Source: Euonymus europaeus | Taxonomy: Eukaryota; Streptophyta; Magnoliopsida; Celastrales; Celastraceae | NCBI GenBank assembly: GCA_963580455.1 | Contig: OY756962.1 | Coordinates: 24,007,001 to 24,071,000 of the forward strand | Length of the DNA stretch: 64,000 nt | Direction of reading: 5' to 3' | Shown: piece by piece, positions 1-12,604 of the stretch | Layout: each line of letters opens with the position of its first letter | How positions within the stretch are numbered: position 1 is the first letter of the stretch | Program-made: the position numbers and the translations under genes | The notes under the pieces: model-generated | Seen by the model: the letters and a program-made list of their open reading frames with translations, nothing else | Told to the model about the DNA's origin: nothing | Databases searched by the model: none

Positions 1-3000
1 TTCTCACCACTAACAATCAATGAGAGTAAGTCATTCGGCCTGCCAGAAGAGAGGTCGTCAACTGGCCTCTTTTCTGTAATAATGAGAAAAAAATAGAGCT
101 TACAAACAGGAAATTAGGTTGCAATTACATAATCATTTAAGAACTAAGAAGTTGATCGCAAACTACCTTCTTCGACAAACCACTGGGCAAACTTTGATGA
201 ATGAAAAGTACCAGGGCTCAAGTTATCATCCACTTCACCATCATTTTGCTGGATGAGCCAAAAAAGGTTATTACACGAATTTAGGCACTTCAAGCTAAGA
301 AGGAACTCAGAATTATTATAATTTCAGAAACCCATGCAAAACAAAAGGTAAAAGAATCACTAGTCGAGCCTAAACTGAACAAGCTAGGGTTCATACTGGT
401 CGACCAATGGAGGTGCCAAATTTTTTTTGTATGACCAGATGCTGCACTTCGAAAAATTCATAATATTACTTTAGCCAGTAAATTACCTGGGCTCATCATA
501 TCCTTCTAACAAGATCAACAGTGTAGATAAGATTAATTTTATGCTGAGACAGTAAATAATGCAGATGGCTGATATCCTTAATCAGACAAAAGGTTTTTCT
601 CACGTTCACATGGCACAACTATAATAATCATTCAACCACACTATATCATGATGCATCATATATTAGTCACAGCATAAATTGTGAGTTCGTTCACATATTC
701 CTTAACTATTTATCTACTTTTTTAGTAGGGGAGGAGAGTCGAGAAGGTCATCACAGACAGATGGCACAAATATAATAATCAATGAACCAACCTATATCAT
801 GATGCATCACAAGCCTAATTTGCGAGTTTGTTCAGATTTTCTTTTATCTTAATTTATTTTAGTATGGGGGTGGCAGTGGACAGAGCAACCGGCTCAGGAA
901 CTCATGAAAGTTTCTTCTTTTTGTGTGTGGGGGAGGTCCAAGGTTGAGCCTTGATGGACCCACCTTGCAGAGTAAACAACAGATACTAGCAACCCGAGTT
1001 GCCAAAGGCGATTCAAGCCGAGATCTCAGAGTTTACAGTAAGTCTCCGAGAATCTTCACTAATCACTGGGATACCCTTGTTCATGGGTCACGCTTGGATG
1101 CTTATAATAATATAATTGACAAGAAAAGAGTTAAGAATTTATGCCAAGAGCAAGAAATCACCTCAGTGAAGCCGGCAGAGCCACCCTCATTCAGTGCCAA
1201 GGCACCCCCAAGAAGCTTGTCCAGAATCGAGCGATTCATATTGGAATTATGAACATCTGTACTCCTCGTTATCTCCTCAGCATCCATTCCCATTCGACTA
1301 CTACACTCTGAACCTTCAGAAGATGCAAATAATGGACCATCCACACTTGTTTTCTTATTTGAGATGTCTACCGCGGATGAGAAGACAATATTTTTTTCAC
1401 TTTCCAGTTGCTTCTCGCTTAAATTAATTGGTTTTAAAGATCGTTTTTCCTCTTGATTGTGAGAAGTTCCATTTGACAGACGAATGCTTTTGTCAGACTG
1501 AAGGCCACCCTCGAAATCAAGATTATGAACATTATAGAAGCAGCAAATATAAAAGGAATTAGCAAGGAAAAGCAGCAAACAACAACTGAGAAGTCTCGAA
1601 TATTGGTTTTCAAATACAAAACCATAATTTTTTCTATAAAACAAATTATATGGCAGACAAGTTAGCCAACTCCAAACTTTTGAGATAAAGGCTCGGATGA
1701 CAACGAGGACAAGAAGTTAGCTATTAAACTACAAGTTCAAATATTCGATAAAGATATCAGATCCTTCCCTATTGTTTTGAATGGATTATCAGATCCTTCC
1801 TTAAAAGAAATTCCAAGATTATATTAACAAAATAGTCAATGAGAATGCATAAATTCCACTCTCGTTTAATATATTGCAGTTTTTACTGTCATCAAGTGCA
1901 AGAGGATTGATATCCAATTATCAATATAACCAAGGAAAAAAGAAAATTTCATGACAAAACAACCTTTTAACGCATAAAATTCGGAATATATATGATAATT
2001 ACCTCTAATGAGTGAGAATGAGGTAGAGATTTGTTAGCAATATTCTTTTCCGACATTGAGCTCGTAAACCCTGGTGGCACAAGTGGTCTAGATACAAGAG
2101 TTTGAGAGGTGAAGGAATGCTTATCTGAAACAGAATTTGAAGCTGCAAGCTTCACAAGTTCATCTGGTTCATTTTTTCTATTCATATACCCCTTATCATC
2201 CTTGGGATTGTCCGACAATGTTGTGATACCAAATTCATCTTTAGGCTTGTTAGGATTCAACTTCTGCTTCTCTCGGAATTCTTTCTGTCGTTCCTTCCTC
2301 ATCAATTCAAAGGAAGCTGCAAAAGAAGTCATCATTACAGTGAGATGTTATTGACAGTAAAATCCTCTCAAACCAAAGGAAGAGATTAAGAGGTTGGGCA
2401 GACACCTAAATACGCTTATTAACTCTCACAGAAAATTCCATAGATAATATACATTACCTCTTCTCTTTTTTTCCTCTTCGGCTCTATCTTCACTAGTAAG
2501 TTCCGAAGAACCAAATGTTTCATCGTTGAATGCATCATTATTGTCCCTCCGAGAGAAAGGCGCTGCCTGAAACATCCATAGTAATATTCTTCTATTATTT
2601 TCCTTTTCAAGATGAAAAACATTTACAGAAGTCCAGTACCACAAGCATCAATCACATCATCATCAGAACCATAAACCTTTTTTAGGGAAACATCTTCCCT
2701 TTTTAACAGCAAGGCATTAATATATTGATAAGGGACCCAGGGTGTAGACTTGCATTTAAAAGCATATTAACAAAATTGGTCAAAAACTTTATTGAATATC
2801 AAAGAGAATGTGTTTACCTTATATGGTCGAGGTGGAAGAAATGGCTCATTAGACTTATTCAGTTGGTAGTGATCATTCACACGAAACTTGGGCGCTGCTG
2901 CCCCTACAGCATTTCCAGAAAGCCTTGGAAAAGATCCACTTCCAAGAAGACCATCATGCTCAAGACCACGCCATGGATGACGAGATTGGTTGCTATAACG

Positions 3001-6000
3001 CTTTCCAGAATCTGTGTAACCAACATGTCAGAGAATCCAATGCCTACATTATGAATTATAAGATAATTCACAAACCCGAAGCCAAATAAGATTCACAAAG
3101 ATGGGAATATCAATTTTTTTGCCGCAAAACTAAGCATTGCCCAAATACCAATCAATCCAGTGGTACAGCTGTGTCACTTTCAGAAGAAAAAAATACATAT
3201 ATATGTGACAACAACTAATTAAATTAATTCATATAATATAAAATTTTGACAAGTTGAGGTAACTATTTATCTTATTGCTTCCAACTTCTAGGATACATAA
3301 AAATTCTACAAACACCAAGATGATCAAATAAAGAACCCAACTGTTAATTGAAAGATACAAAGAAAATAGCAGTATACTAAGACTCACATTTATATAAATA
3401 CTGCAAACCTAATAGCGCAGAAGATACAAATCTCACAGGACTCCAAAGAAATTTGCACAGGCGAGCATGTGGCCTAGTGAAATCTAGAAGTCACAAGTTA
3501 AATTCCTAAAATATAGTCTCTCCGCAAATTTTGTACGGTCTACGTACATCATACAAATACCTGACCATGCTTACTGTGGGAGCTTTGTGCATAAGAATTG
3601 TTTACTTTTTGCAGGCGAACATGTGACCCAGGTAGAGTTACGAGGGTGCAACCTAGTGGTCACATGTTCAATTCCTAAAAACAATCTCTCCACATATTAT
3701 GTGTTGTTAAAGTTTGCATACATCATATTTGTCCCCGTCCCCCGCTATGTGTTGTTAAAGTTCACATGCATCATGTCTGTCCCCACCCCCGCCCCACAGT
3801 GGGAGTTTTGGGCAATGGAACCTTTTTTACAAGAGGCTGGAATAAATCAGGCTCCAACAGCTATAAGCTAGCTTTGCATCTAACTTCAATTTTCCTTATA
3901 AAGTTGTGAAGATATATGTAAAAGTCTCCCAAAATTTTCCAACATCAGCATACTATCATTTATAAAAGCAAACAAAGGAGTCCCATTTGTTTTTGTAGAC
4001 TACTTCAGCTTTGGCCAATTTTGCATAATTTTCTTTATAAAACAAACCAAAAAGTTCCATGCGTTCATTATATGACAACGGACAATTGAACCTTCAAATT
4101 CCTTTAGGTTGGTTAACCCACAGTATTATAAAGAAAATTGAATATTAGATTCCATCACAGTTGGCTTTCTTTTAGAGGAATACTAGCTAAAATTTGACAA
4201 AGTTCTCACATCTATGAAAAACTGACAACAAAACAAACCTCCATCCTGCCACACTATGTACATAATCACCTGTCCATTAAAAACCAGTCGCAACAGAGCT
4301 GGGACGGGAATGTGATGCAGTAACTTCTGCATTAATTTCTTTGATTTGTAGCTCACTTCCATGATCTTACTTGAAATTCACACTCATGACATCCGATTCT
4401 GTTTCTTCCAACCCCAACCCCACAAACAACAACAATTAAACCCTCACTCCCCCAACATGGGGGTAAAATTTACAAGAGAGGAGCTTTTCAGAGTTCCACT
4501 CAGAACCTAAAGATGCAAGATTTGCTTCCCAATTTGTAATCAATAATAAAAAATAGACAGATATTTTCTATGAGATAACCTTTCCATTAAAAAATCAAAA
4601 AGACTCAACTATGACCTGATCGTTGCATGCAGACTTATTGAAGACTATTATGCCTAACTTTATGTTTCAGATATTAGGGAATGAATCAACAAGAGATCAC
4701 TAAAAATTAACTTATTTCCAGCCAAAAACTAGGCGCTACAACTAATTTGCAAAGGAGAAAGATTGTTAAACAATAATAATAGAGTAACCAAGCCCATCCA
4801 CTAAAAGATTACAGATACCACAGGGATAAATTATGTTCAGCACAAGCATGGCAATTGGACATATTTAGAACCACGAAATTGTAACCGAAGAAAGTGATCT
4901 TGACAGTAAGATGAAACTTAAAGCCAGTTTCAAATGTGGATTTCCAGTCAAAAACCCTAACCACTCATAGAAATGAAGATATGAGAGAGAGAGAGAGAGA
5001 GAGGAATTCTCCTATGAGGTCCCAATTTTTGGGGTCCAAAATAATTTTTAAAAATCTGAAAAAATTATAGTTGTATTTTGATTGTTTTACGAATCCAACG
5101 ATATATTTTTTGTTCAATACAAAAATCAAATTCATAAACATCAAATGTTTTGAGTTTATATCTAGCAATCTAGAATTGTCATGTCTTTTTTATATTGAAT
5201 TTTATTTTTGTTTCAAACAAAATATATATTGTTGGATTCATAAAATAGAACAAAATACAAATATAATTTTTCATTTTTTAAAAAATAATTTGAACACCAA
5301 ACGTGACCCCAAAAGTTAGGAACTCATAGGAAAATTCCTCTCTCCCTCTCTCTCTCTCTCTATATATATATATATGCACATACATGTGGCACTAACAAAT
5401 TCTCAGGAAAAGAGTAGACCTCAAATTTATGATACAAAGTTCTTTTAGAACTTACCCGAATCACGATCAGATTGTGAATCACTGTCTCTATCACTTTTCC
5501 CGAAAGAACGACTATCCCACCTTCCAGGAATGCTTCGAGAATAACTATTTGTCTCCCCTCTAGTAGGTGGGGAGGAACTGTACTCAGTACTCATTAAGCC
5601 ATGCAATGGAAAACTGCCAGAACTTCTTAGCAGATATTGGGCATCCTCGAACTCGCTTTCATAGAAAGAACTATGATGTTGAGATCCATACAAAGGCAAG
5701 CAAATAACTGGACTTTCATGATTCCCATAAATATGAACATCTTACCCAAGAATTGATGGATCGAATCCCCTAGGTAATTTCTTGCAGACATCCAATTCAC
5801 CAAGAGATAACAGAAAATCTCTTGTATACGAGATTCTTACATTCCTAGAACAATCAAAGCTATCAGTCCTTAATTGCTCCTTAGAACAGTAGAGAAAGAT
5901 TGAACCAACGATGAAGTAATGAAAAAGGCTAAAACAAAAATCCTACTTTTGTGATTGGATATCGTCACTTTCAGTAGGCTGATCTGGTAAATGTTGATCT

Positions 6001-6017
6001 TCATTTTGCACGCTCAT
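1..6017 (-). CDS. CBE1: CBE1-like eIF4E-binding protein, 5' part (partial)
   Basis: Exons (minus strand): 6017-5947, 5844-5746, 5655-5456, 3011-2818, 2566-2458, 2316-2003, 1497-1162, 248-167, 73-1. They join in one frame for about 493 residues; the rest lies beyond the window start. The Arabidopsis relative (At4g01290) is about 990 aa from memory. Residues 30-36 read YTRDFLL, the canonical eIF4E-binding motif YxxxxL-hydrophobic. It is followed by a CKKLPRGFDP stretch, an SDRDSDSQSDRDS low-complexity run, GLEHDGLLGSGSFPR, ETFGSSELTSEDRAEEE, and later FAQWFVEEE and DDLSSGRPNDLLSL, all typical of this plant family. The family binds the cap-binding protein eIF4E and is thought to act in mRNA translation or turnover in the cytoplasm. 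The start at 6017 was chosen because the MSVQNED exon splices in frame into the motif exon. Intron 3 (3012-5455) is long and holds SINE and MITE insertions. Additional small exons in the longer introns cannot be excluded. Confidence 0.88.
3458..3842 (+). repeat. Two adjacent SINE-like (tRNA-derived) copies inside the CBE1-like intron
   Basis: Two related units lie in tandem (about 3458-3608 and 3612-3842). Each begins GGCGA(A/G)CATGTG. In the second, a box-B-like stretch GTGGTCACATGTTCAATTCC follows, then a body ending in GTGGGAG(C/T)TTTG. Related copies in the opposite orientation occur near 41.7, 47.3 and 52.8 kb, which shows a dispersed family. The layout (tRNA-like head, short body, no ORF) fits plant Au-like SINEs. 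The ends are approximate and no target duplication was pinned down. Confidence 0.5.
5001..5340. mobile_element. Fold-back MITE, copy 1 (340 bp)
   Basis: The left end GAGGAATTCTCCTATGAG is the near-perfect inverted repeat of the right end, and the pairing continues inward through AATTTTTGGGGTC and the TTATAGTTGTATTTTGAT segment. No coding capacity is seen. The stem is extended outside by a (GA)n tract on the left and a (TC)n tract on the right. Two further copies of the same family occur at about 33968-34310 and 58225-58540. It sits in intron 3 of the CBE1-like gene. Confidence 0.7.
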
Positions 6018-6900
6018 TCTGCATAAATTTAATGACAGCAGCCACAAAGAACAGAAACAGTGTTCTTTCAATCACAAAAACACGAATTATCAAATTAAAG
6101 CTCCAGAGGTAAGACAACGAGCCCTGTGACGACTAGTTGACAACCAGATGTTGTATGACCATTCGAGTTAACTGGAGAAAGCTTATCCCCCACCAAAATT
6201 TGTCACAAAAATGTTAATTCATTACCATTCTATGCCTCAAACCAGTAAACTATCGGTGATAAAATCAGAAAATCCGGTGCAATACAAGGAGTGACTACTT
6301 CTGAAGCATCATTCACTAATGGGTGTCAATTCTAGCAAGAAAAGATAACAAATGTAAAAAAAAAAAAAAAACACAGAAAAACAGATGTCTTGCTATTTCA
6401 TTCTCATATCCAGCTGAGCCTATATGCTCCGCAGAGAGCGATTCAATGTCACCTGGACTATTAGCAGCTAAATTCCCTCAAATCCCAGCAACCAATCACA
6501 CACAGCCAGTTTCGCCAGCAATCAAGGTTGAATCACGGCTATATTTACTGAAACAGAACTCGAATCTGACATCCTACGACATCTTAAAATTTTCACTCTC
6601 AAAATCAGAGTGAAATTAAAGCTCTGTAAAAGATCGAATAACAAGGATCCTAGGGTTTTGAGCTAATTTGAGAAACTACAAAAACCTAGGGTTCTGGATG
6701 AAAGTCGAATCGACCGGGGTCGAAGGATTACAGATGCAAAGGGATAATGGGAGAAGGAACAGAGCGAAACGCAAAATAGATTTCGATCGGTATACGCTTT
6801 TGAATCGTTGAAATGAGAGAGACCGTGTTTTCCCCGAGAGAGAGCGATCGAGGGAGAAGTGGATTAATGGGAACTGTTGCAGAACAACGTTTTTCTTTTT
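6018..6900 (-). other. 5' leader and proximal promoter of the CBE1-like gene
   Basis: No coding exon is seen upstream of the start at 6017. The block at about 6660-6880 on the minus strand is rich in TCTC tracts and AACCCTAG motifs, typical of plant 5' leaders. It contains possible GT donors, so an untranslated first exon with a leader intron is likely. The transcription start cannot be fixed from sequence. Inference from composition only. Confidence 0.4.
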
Positions 6901-7267
6901 CACCTCTTTAAAATAAGAAAAATGATTATTTTAATGCACGTATTTCTTAATAAAGGTTTATTACACGATTAATCACATCACACCCTTAAATTCATTCATG
7001 GAAATTATCATTATCATGCTTATATACAAATATATAAGTTGATTTTATATATTATAGAATAAAGATAATCAGGTATTCTCTAAGAATATGAACTTTTATC
7101 ATGGGAGATTGAAGAAAGGAAGGTAATCAAAGAAAGAGAGGATTTTTAACCTCAACCATAAAAGTAAACATGACACGCCTATATACATCTTTCATGTCTT
7201 CGATCCCGCTAACTACATGAACCTTGTGCATGGATATTGTTTAGCTTGTCTAGGAGTTGACAAATTT
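6901..7267. other. AT-rich intergenic stretch, nothing recognised
   Basis: This is AT-rich spacer between the divergent CBE1-like leader and a fold-back element. No ORF of note, RNA gene or clear regulatory block was seen. Confidence 0.5.
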
Positions 7268-7655
7268 AGTTGGAAAAACTCATGAATTACACACTGAACT
7301 TTCATGAAAATATCTAATTGCACCATATATTTTATTTTGGATTAAATTGTCCCCTGAACTTCTAAGAAAGAATATTGTTAGCCTTCCGTCTCAATTTAAA
7401 TTTTGCTGAAGTGATTTTTTATGACATGACAAAAATTTATTGGTGTTTGACAAGTTATATTTTGACATGTGACGAGTTTAATTTTAAGTGGTACGCATCA
7501 CTCATTTTTGTTAAAATATGAGGATTTTGACAATCAGGACTAACGTTATACATAAACAAAAGTTGAGAGAGCAATTTGATCCAAATGAAAGTATCATGTA
7601 CAATTGGATCCATTCGTGAAAGTTCAAGCGCAAAATCACAACTTTCCCCAATTGT
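7268..7655. mobile_element. Fold-back DNA element (~390 bp)
   Basis: The left arm (AGTTGGAAAAACTCATGAAT, then CTGAACTTTCATGAA) pairs with the right arm (TTCGTGAAAGTTCAAG, then ACAACTTTCCCCAATT). Inner parts also pair (TTTGGATTAAATTG with CAATTTGATCCAAA). There is no coding capacity. The target duplication is not clear, so no superfamily is assigned. The remaining DNA to 8146 is AT-rich, and from about 8040 it matches the upstream regions of the GATA copies. Confidence 0.55.
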
Positions 7656-8146
7656 ATCATTTACAATTTGATTTTCTTCAAGACATATTGGAGTAAGCGT
7701 ACTAAATTAATGTATTTTTCATGTTCATGAATATAGATGAATGATTTTAGGGGCAAATTAAACGAATTCTAAATAAATTATTGAAGAATGTAATTTAGGG
7801 TTAATTTACAAGGGAACACCATAAATCTTCACTTCACCTTATAGAGAGACAAAAGTGGAAAATTTCGAATATCAGAAAGTGGCAAAATTTTCAAAATGGA
7901 AAATTTACAAGTAAAAAAAATACACTGTTACATCCATAAAAAGAAAAAGAAAAAGAAAAAGTCACTCTTTCCTCTTAAAACCTTAGCTAAAGGAGACAAT
8001 AAGAAATTAAAGGAAAAAAAGAATATAATAACCCATTAATTTTTTTTTCTATTAATTTTCAAATATTTCCATCATTCATTCATCATATATGTATTTGATG
8101 ATTCTCAGAATTCATTCAAAAAAATTTCAAAGAAATTATACTGTAA

Positions 8147-9104
8147 ATGAGAAAAGTAAGGGTCATGCTTATATTGTGGGATTGAAAGTAAGTTTTTTTA
8201 ATATAAGATTTGATCTATAATAATTATATTTTGATTGATTGTGGTAAACTAATTCATCTTTTAATTGCATATAATCACTAGATTTTGATTTATAATAATT
8301 TACACTCTTTAATTGTGAAATCAATTGCTAGATCTATGTGATCTTATACATGATAGTCATCATGTTTCACCCAACAAAATTTCATAGTCTTTGTATTTTG
8401 TTTGGGAAAAGTTTCATGATTTTATTTATTTATTTAGTGTTGGTTTCATATTACTTGTCTTCCAATGTTTGTTACATTTTGAATAAATCGAGAGATCCGA
8501 ATGTTTGACCCAATTCAATCCATTTGAGATATTGTTCATTCTGCCACCAATGTCCGAACGATTTTATCCCTTAAAACAGTGCTCAATCATTTGACATTGG
8601 GTTTCATCTTATATTTTTTTTTAAATATGATAAATTAAAATTAGACAATATGCTAGAGGTAGGCTTTATTTTTAGAGTATATATATTTAATTGTTATCTA
8701 AATTTTCCTTTAAGGGACACATTGTCATAAATAGGTAATTAGTTTGATTGCTTGTCTAGACTCTATACTTTATGCTTATATATCATTTATCTAATCTAAT
8801 CAAATTATATATACTTAATGTTTTTGTAGATTTTGAAACTCGACAAATTGACAAAAACTCACCAAGCGTTCCAACAAATAGGAGGTCGCAAGTGGTACCT
8901 TCTAACCTAACAATACTTCAAATACTCAATAGAGACCTTCTTGAAGTTATGCGACATGATCCATCGATTGTACATGAAGATGAAGAAGATGTGCTCATCT
9001 ATGATCCCAACAAAGAATCATCCAATGAAATTGGTCTTGGAGTTTTTCTTTTGAAACCATATGAAACTCAAGTTGGATCCTCATCAAAGCCACAAGACAT
9101 GTAG
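8147..9104 (+). pseudogene. GATA26-like copy 1, finger lost
   Basis: The exon 1 remnant (8147-8187) matches [13 protein letters not shown] of copy 3, but one extra base after the fourth codon shifts the frame before the first cysteine pair. No zinc-finger exon is recognisable between 8188 and 8829. The last exon (8830-9104, after a TTTTTGTAG acceptor) is fully open. It ends with the segment shared by all three copies: DPSIV, an acidic run, LIYDPNKES, NEIGLGVFLLKP, then a TAG stop. The sequence downstream (about 9110-9180) also resembles the 3' flank of copy 3. It is most likely a decayed tandem duplicate; a fingerless transcript from the open last exon is possible but unproven. Confidence 0.7.
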
Positions 9105-9619
9105 TTACCAATGTTTATCGGGAGAGCGAGATGATTCAAACATTTGAGAATTCATGCTATACGGTGTTACGAGTTTTTTTCATCCTTAATAATCCCTTGT
9201 TAGTAGGGACGTGAGTTGGTGTTGAATAGGGGACAGTTAAATACACCACTAATTTTGTTAAATACAACACGTTATTATTTTTATATATAGATTTTGGATA
9301 ATAATGCCATTTTACAAAATGACTAAAATATACACAATCTTAAGAAGGACATTTGGTGTTAAATACAACCCTAATTTAATCATTTTAAGTTGGAAAATTA
9401 ATCACTTTTATCTAATTTGATCATATGTTGATGGTAGACTAACCTTTGCTACTATGAGCATGAAGCTCCATATAATCAATCAACAATATCATTTACATGG
9501 TTTGAGACATATCTTATCCAAAGTTTCCTTACAAAATTAAGAAATCCCAATATCATTTAAAATTCAGTATTGTGATTATAAAATCAAATATTTGTTCATT
9601 GGACAAATATATCTCCCGA

Positions 9620-9970
9620 GATGACCCGGCCCCTTCCTGGACCCCAGAATGACCGGGCCCCATCCCGGACCCATCTTAGACCTAGGATGACCCGGACCCG
9701 ATCCTAGACCTTGAGATGACCCGACCCCTTCCTTAACCCCGGGATGACCCAGCCCCTTCTTGGACCCTAGGATTACCCGAGCTCGATCACGAATCCCAAG
9801 ATGACCCGACCTCTTCCCGGACCTTGGGATAGCCCGACCCGATCCCGAACCTTTGGATGACCTGAGCCTGATCCCGAACCGAGAATGAGTCGAGTTAGAT
9901 CCCGACCCTAGGATGACTTGGGCTAGATGAGACAAGCCCGACATGACTCGTGCCCGATCCCAAACCTCGA
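9620..9970. repeat. Minisatellite, ~28-30 bp unit, about 12 copies
   Basis: This is a GC-rich block in otherwise AT-rich DNA. A degenerate unit of the form GATGACCCGACCCGATCCCG plus about 9 bases recurs head to tail. Units differ by substitutions and small indels. The minus-strand reading frame through it is a by-product of the repeat, not a gene. Confidence 0.75.
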
Positions 9971-11479
9971 CCTAAGATTTGTAATACATTTTCATTTTGT
10001 AAACCAAATACTTTAATAGGATTACCTTATAATCATATTACCGTAATTGGATTACTTATAAATGGATTACAATTACTATCGCAGTACTTTAAACCAAACC
10101 GGGTCTACATCAATTAAGAATAGAAAAGCACTTTAATGGTACGTGTATGTAGTGAGTGTGTTTTAATAAATGTATATATTGGTTTGTTTGTTTATTTGTT
10201 GGTGAACCAAATAAGATGACATCAATGGAGTTTTATTCTCTGAAAGTGTAATGATTTTTAGAAGTTAAGATTTCTTTGTTTATGATAACCTATCTAGTCA
10301 TAAGATCGTGATATGATTTCTCACAATTTTAAGGGATCATATTAATAAAAAAAATTGAAAAGTTTATATCCTTAATTACTACGGAAAAAGTGTTTTGAGA
10401 TTCAAGAAATTAAAGCAAGCATTCCTGATATAGTCCATGATAGCTCAGGGGCCCAAATAGTCATGACAGAGTCCAAAAGGCCCAAGGAGCAACACAAACA
10501 AAAAGTCAAACATGGACAAATGCCCACCCAAGGCCCTTGTTGCCCAATTAGTGATGATAGAGTCCAAAAGGCCCAAGGAGCAACATAAAGATGGACAAAT
10601 GCCCACGCATGGCCCTTGTGTTTCCCGTTAGTTTTCAATAGAGGTGTTAAAAATATTCATATCCGCATAATTCGTCTCAAATCATCGGGGGATGTCCTGT
10701 TAATTAATGAATTGGATAACCAATAAAGATATTTTTATGGAAAAAAATAGCGGGGCAGGTACGGGAACGTGTTTGTTGAAATTCAACCCATCTCATACTT
10801 GTATATATTATTAATTATATATTATTTATAATCTATATGTTATGATTTCTATTATTATTTATAAATCTAACAAGAACAAATCAAAAAAAATTCATAAAAA
10901 TATGTCATTTGCGTATATTTAGTTTTTTAGTAAATTTATTTATTTATTTATTTATTTATTTAATGGGTAATATACATAGTTATAATTTTTTTATTAATTT
11001 ATGTTTTAAAATTTACTATAATTTTTACAATTGCAATTGGCGGGACAGGTAAATAGGGTGGATTCCCCGCCCCTATAGGTCCAGGACAAAAATGAAAATA
11101 CCTAGTGAGTATTTTTACGGGGATAGATAAGAATTTTTTAACGAGTATGAAGATGGGCGAAAAGGGGTCCCCGCCCCAAACCCACTCCATTGACATAATA
11201 TGTGCATTTACTTTTGTAAACTGTAAATGTGACGCTTTCTTCATACCGTTTTATTACTGCGAAAACCGCGGTTTTTGACTATCGCCAAAAAAGTAATTTA
11301 TTGTAGTGACATTCATTTTCTTTCCATTCACTTTCAAATAGTTTCGTCATTCATTCATCCATTCATCACACACACACTATATATCTACACACACACGATG
11401 TTTCTGTAAGATTTAGTTCATTATTTGTTTGAGAGTTTAGGACTCTCAAAATTCATTCAAAATTTCTTGAAAGAAATTA
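9971..11479. other. Intergenic, part of the tandem duplication unit
   Basis: About 10190-10420 resembles 17880-18110 downstream of copy 3 (shared GGTGAACCAAATAA and similar blocks), so the duplicated unit extends past the GATA gene. 10440-10625 holds a direct repeat, described separately. 10930-10962 is a (TTTA)n microsatellite. 10740-11250 is a degenerate segment with CGGGGACAGG-like blocks that resemble transposon subterminal sequence. No gene is recognised. Confidence 0.45.
10440..10625. repeat. Direct repeat of ~90 bp, two copies
   Basis: A segment containing GAGTCCAAAAGGCCCAAGGA, ACAAATGCCCAC and GGCCCTTGT occurs twice (about 10469-10552 and 10559-10620) with small differences. No coding sense was seen. 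Confidence 0.6.
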
Positions 11480-12604
11480 TATTGTAAACGAGAAAAGAAG
11501 GGTCATGCTTATATTGTGGGATTGAAGGTAAGGGTTTTTTTTCACATAAGATTTGTGGTAATTATATATGGATTGATTCTTGTAAAATTATCACTAGAAT
11601 TTGTTTTGTAATGATTTACACGCATTCATTGTGAACTCAATTGCTAGATTTATGCGATCTTATAACCTAATTTTTTTATAGTTTTTTTTTTGTTCGGGAA
11701 AAAGTTCCATTCAGTGTTTGTTTCATATTATTTGTTTTTGTTTTTTTGGTGTTTGTTATCATTTGAAGCAATTGAGAGATATGAGAAGAAGTAGGTGAGA
11801 AGTTTTGGCCCAACCCAATTCACTTGAGGTATTGCCTGCTCTATGACCAAGACCTACACGGTTTTATTCTTATTGTGCAATTTGCGTGTACTAAGGTACA
11901 TAATTAAATTAAAGTAACTCTAAGTTAGGGTCGCTGACTTCGAGTAAGGACATTGAACGCGCGAGAAGAAGAGGAGAACGTTATGAGCACTCCAATAATA
12001 AGACCTGATGACACCCAAAACAACCAAAATGGCATCTCAGGTTTGTCATCTTAAGTATATTTGTAATGAAAAAGTTCTCTTAAATTTTGATAATTATATT
12101 TATTATTTCAACTATTTTATTTTAAAAATATACTTGTCGAAACTAGACAATATCCTAGAGGTAGACTTTGTTTTTAGAATATATATTTAATTTTATATCT
12201 AAATTGACACGTGTCATGAATAGGTAATTAGATTGCTTGTATTATACGGTTTGATTAGTGAAGCATTAGTAGTCTTTTGCATCATTTTCATTTCTCTAAT
12301 CATATCTATACTTACTCATGCTTTTGTAGATTTTAAGACTCAACAAATTTGCATAAACACACCAAGCATTCCAACAAAGAAGAGGTCGCAAGCTGTTCCT
12401 CTTAATCTAACAATACTTCAAAAACTCCGCAGAGATCTTCTTGAAGTTATGCGACAAGATCCATCAATTGTATCTGAAAATGAAGAAAATGTACTCATCT
12501 ATGATCCCAGGAAAGAATCATCCAATGAAATTGGTCTCGGAGTCGTTCTTTTGAAACCATTTGTTTCTCCCCAAGAACCACATGAAGCTCAAGCTAAAAA
12601 CTAG
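11480..12604 (+). pseudogene. GATA26-like copy 2, finger disrupted
   Basis: The exon 1 remnant (about 11488-11526) reads RKEGSCLYCGIE, so the first cysteine pair survives, but the initiator ATG has become ACG. The finger exon is broken: a stretch near 11870-11905 still resembles the [10 protein letters not shown] part of copy 3, but it is out of frame and followed by unrelated sequence up to a remnant ending ATGGCATCTCAG at 12042. Here the donor is a normal GT, unlike copy 3. The last exon (12330-12604) is open and ends with DPSIV, an acidic run, LIYDPRKES and NEIGLGVVLLKP. No intact zinc finger can be made from this locus. Confidence 0.7.

Noticed and set aside
923..1252. Open plus-strand frame of 109 codons
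   Set aside because: It overlaps the opposite-strand exon 1162-1497 of the CBE1-like gene, shows no known motif, and its codons are explained by the antisense coding sequence and intron.
2725..3054. Open plus-strand frame of 109 codons
   Set aside because: It is the reverse complement of CBE1-like exon 2818-3011, whose minus-strand protein matches the family.
9576..9944. Glycine- and proline-rich minus-strand frame of 122 codons
   Set aside because: It lies in the minisatellite; a repeat unit not divisible by stops creates the frame.
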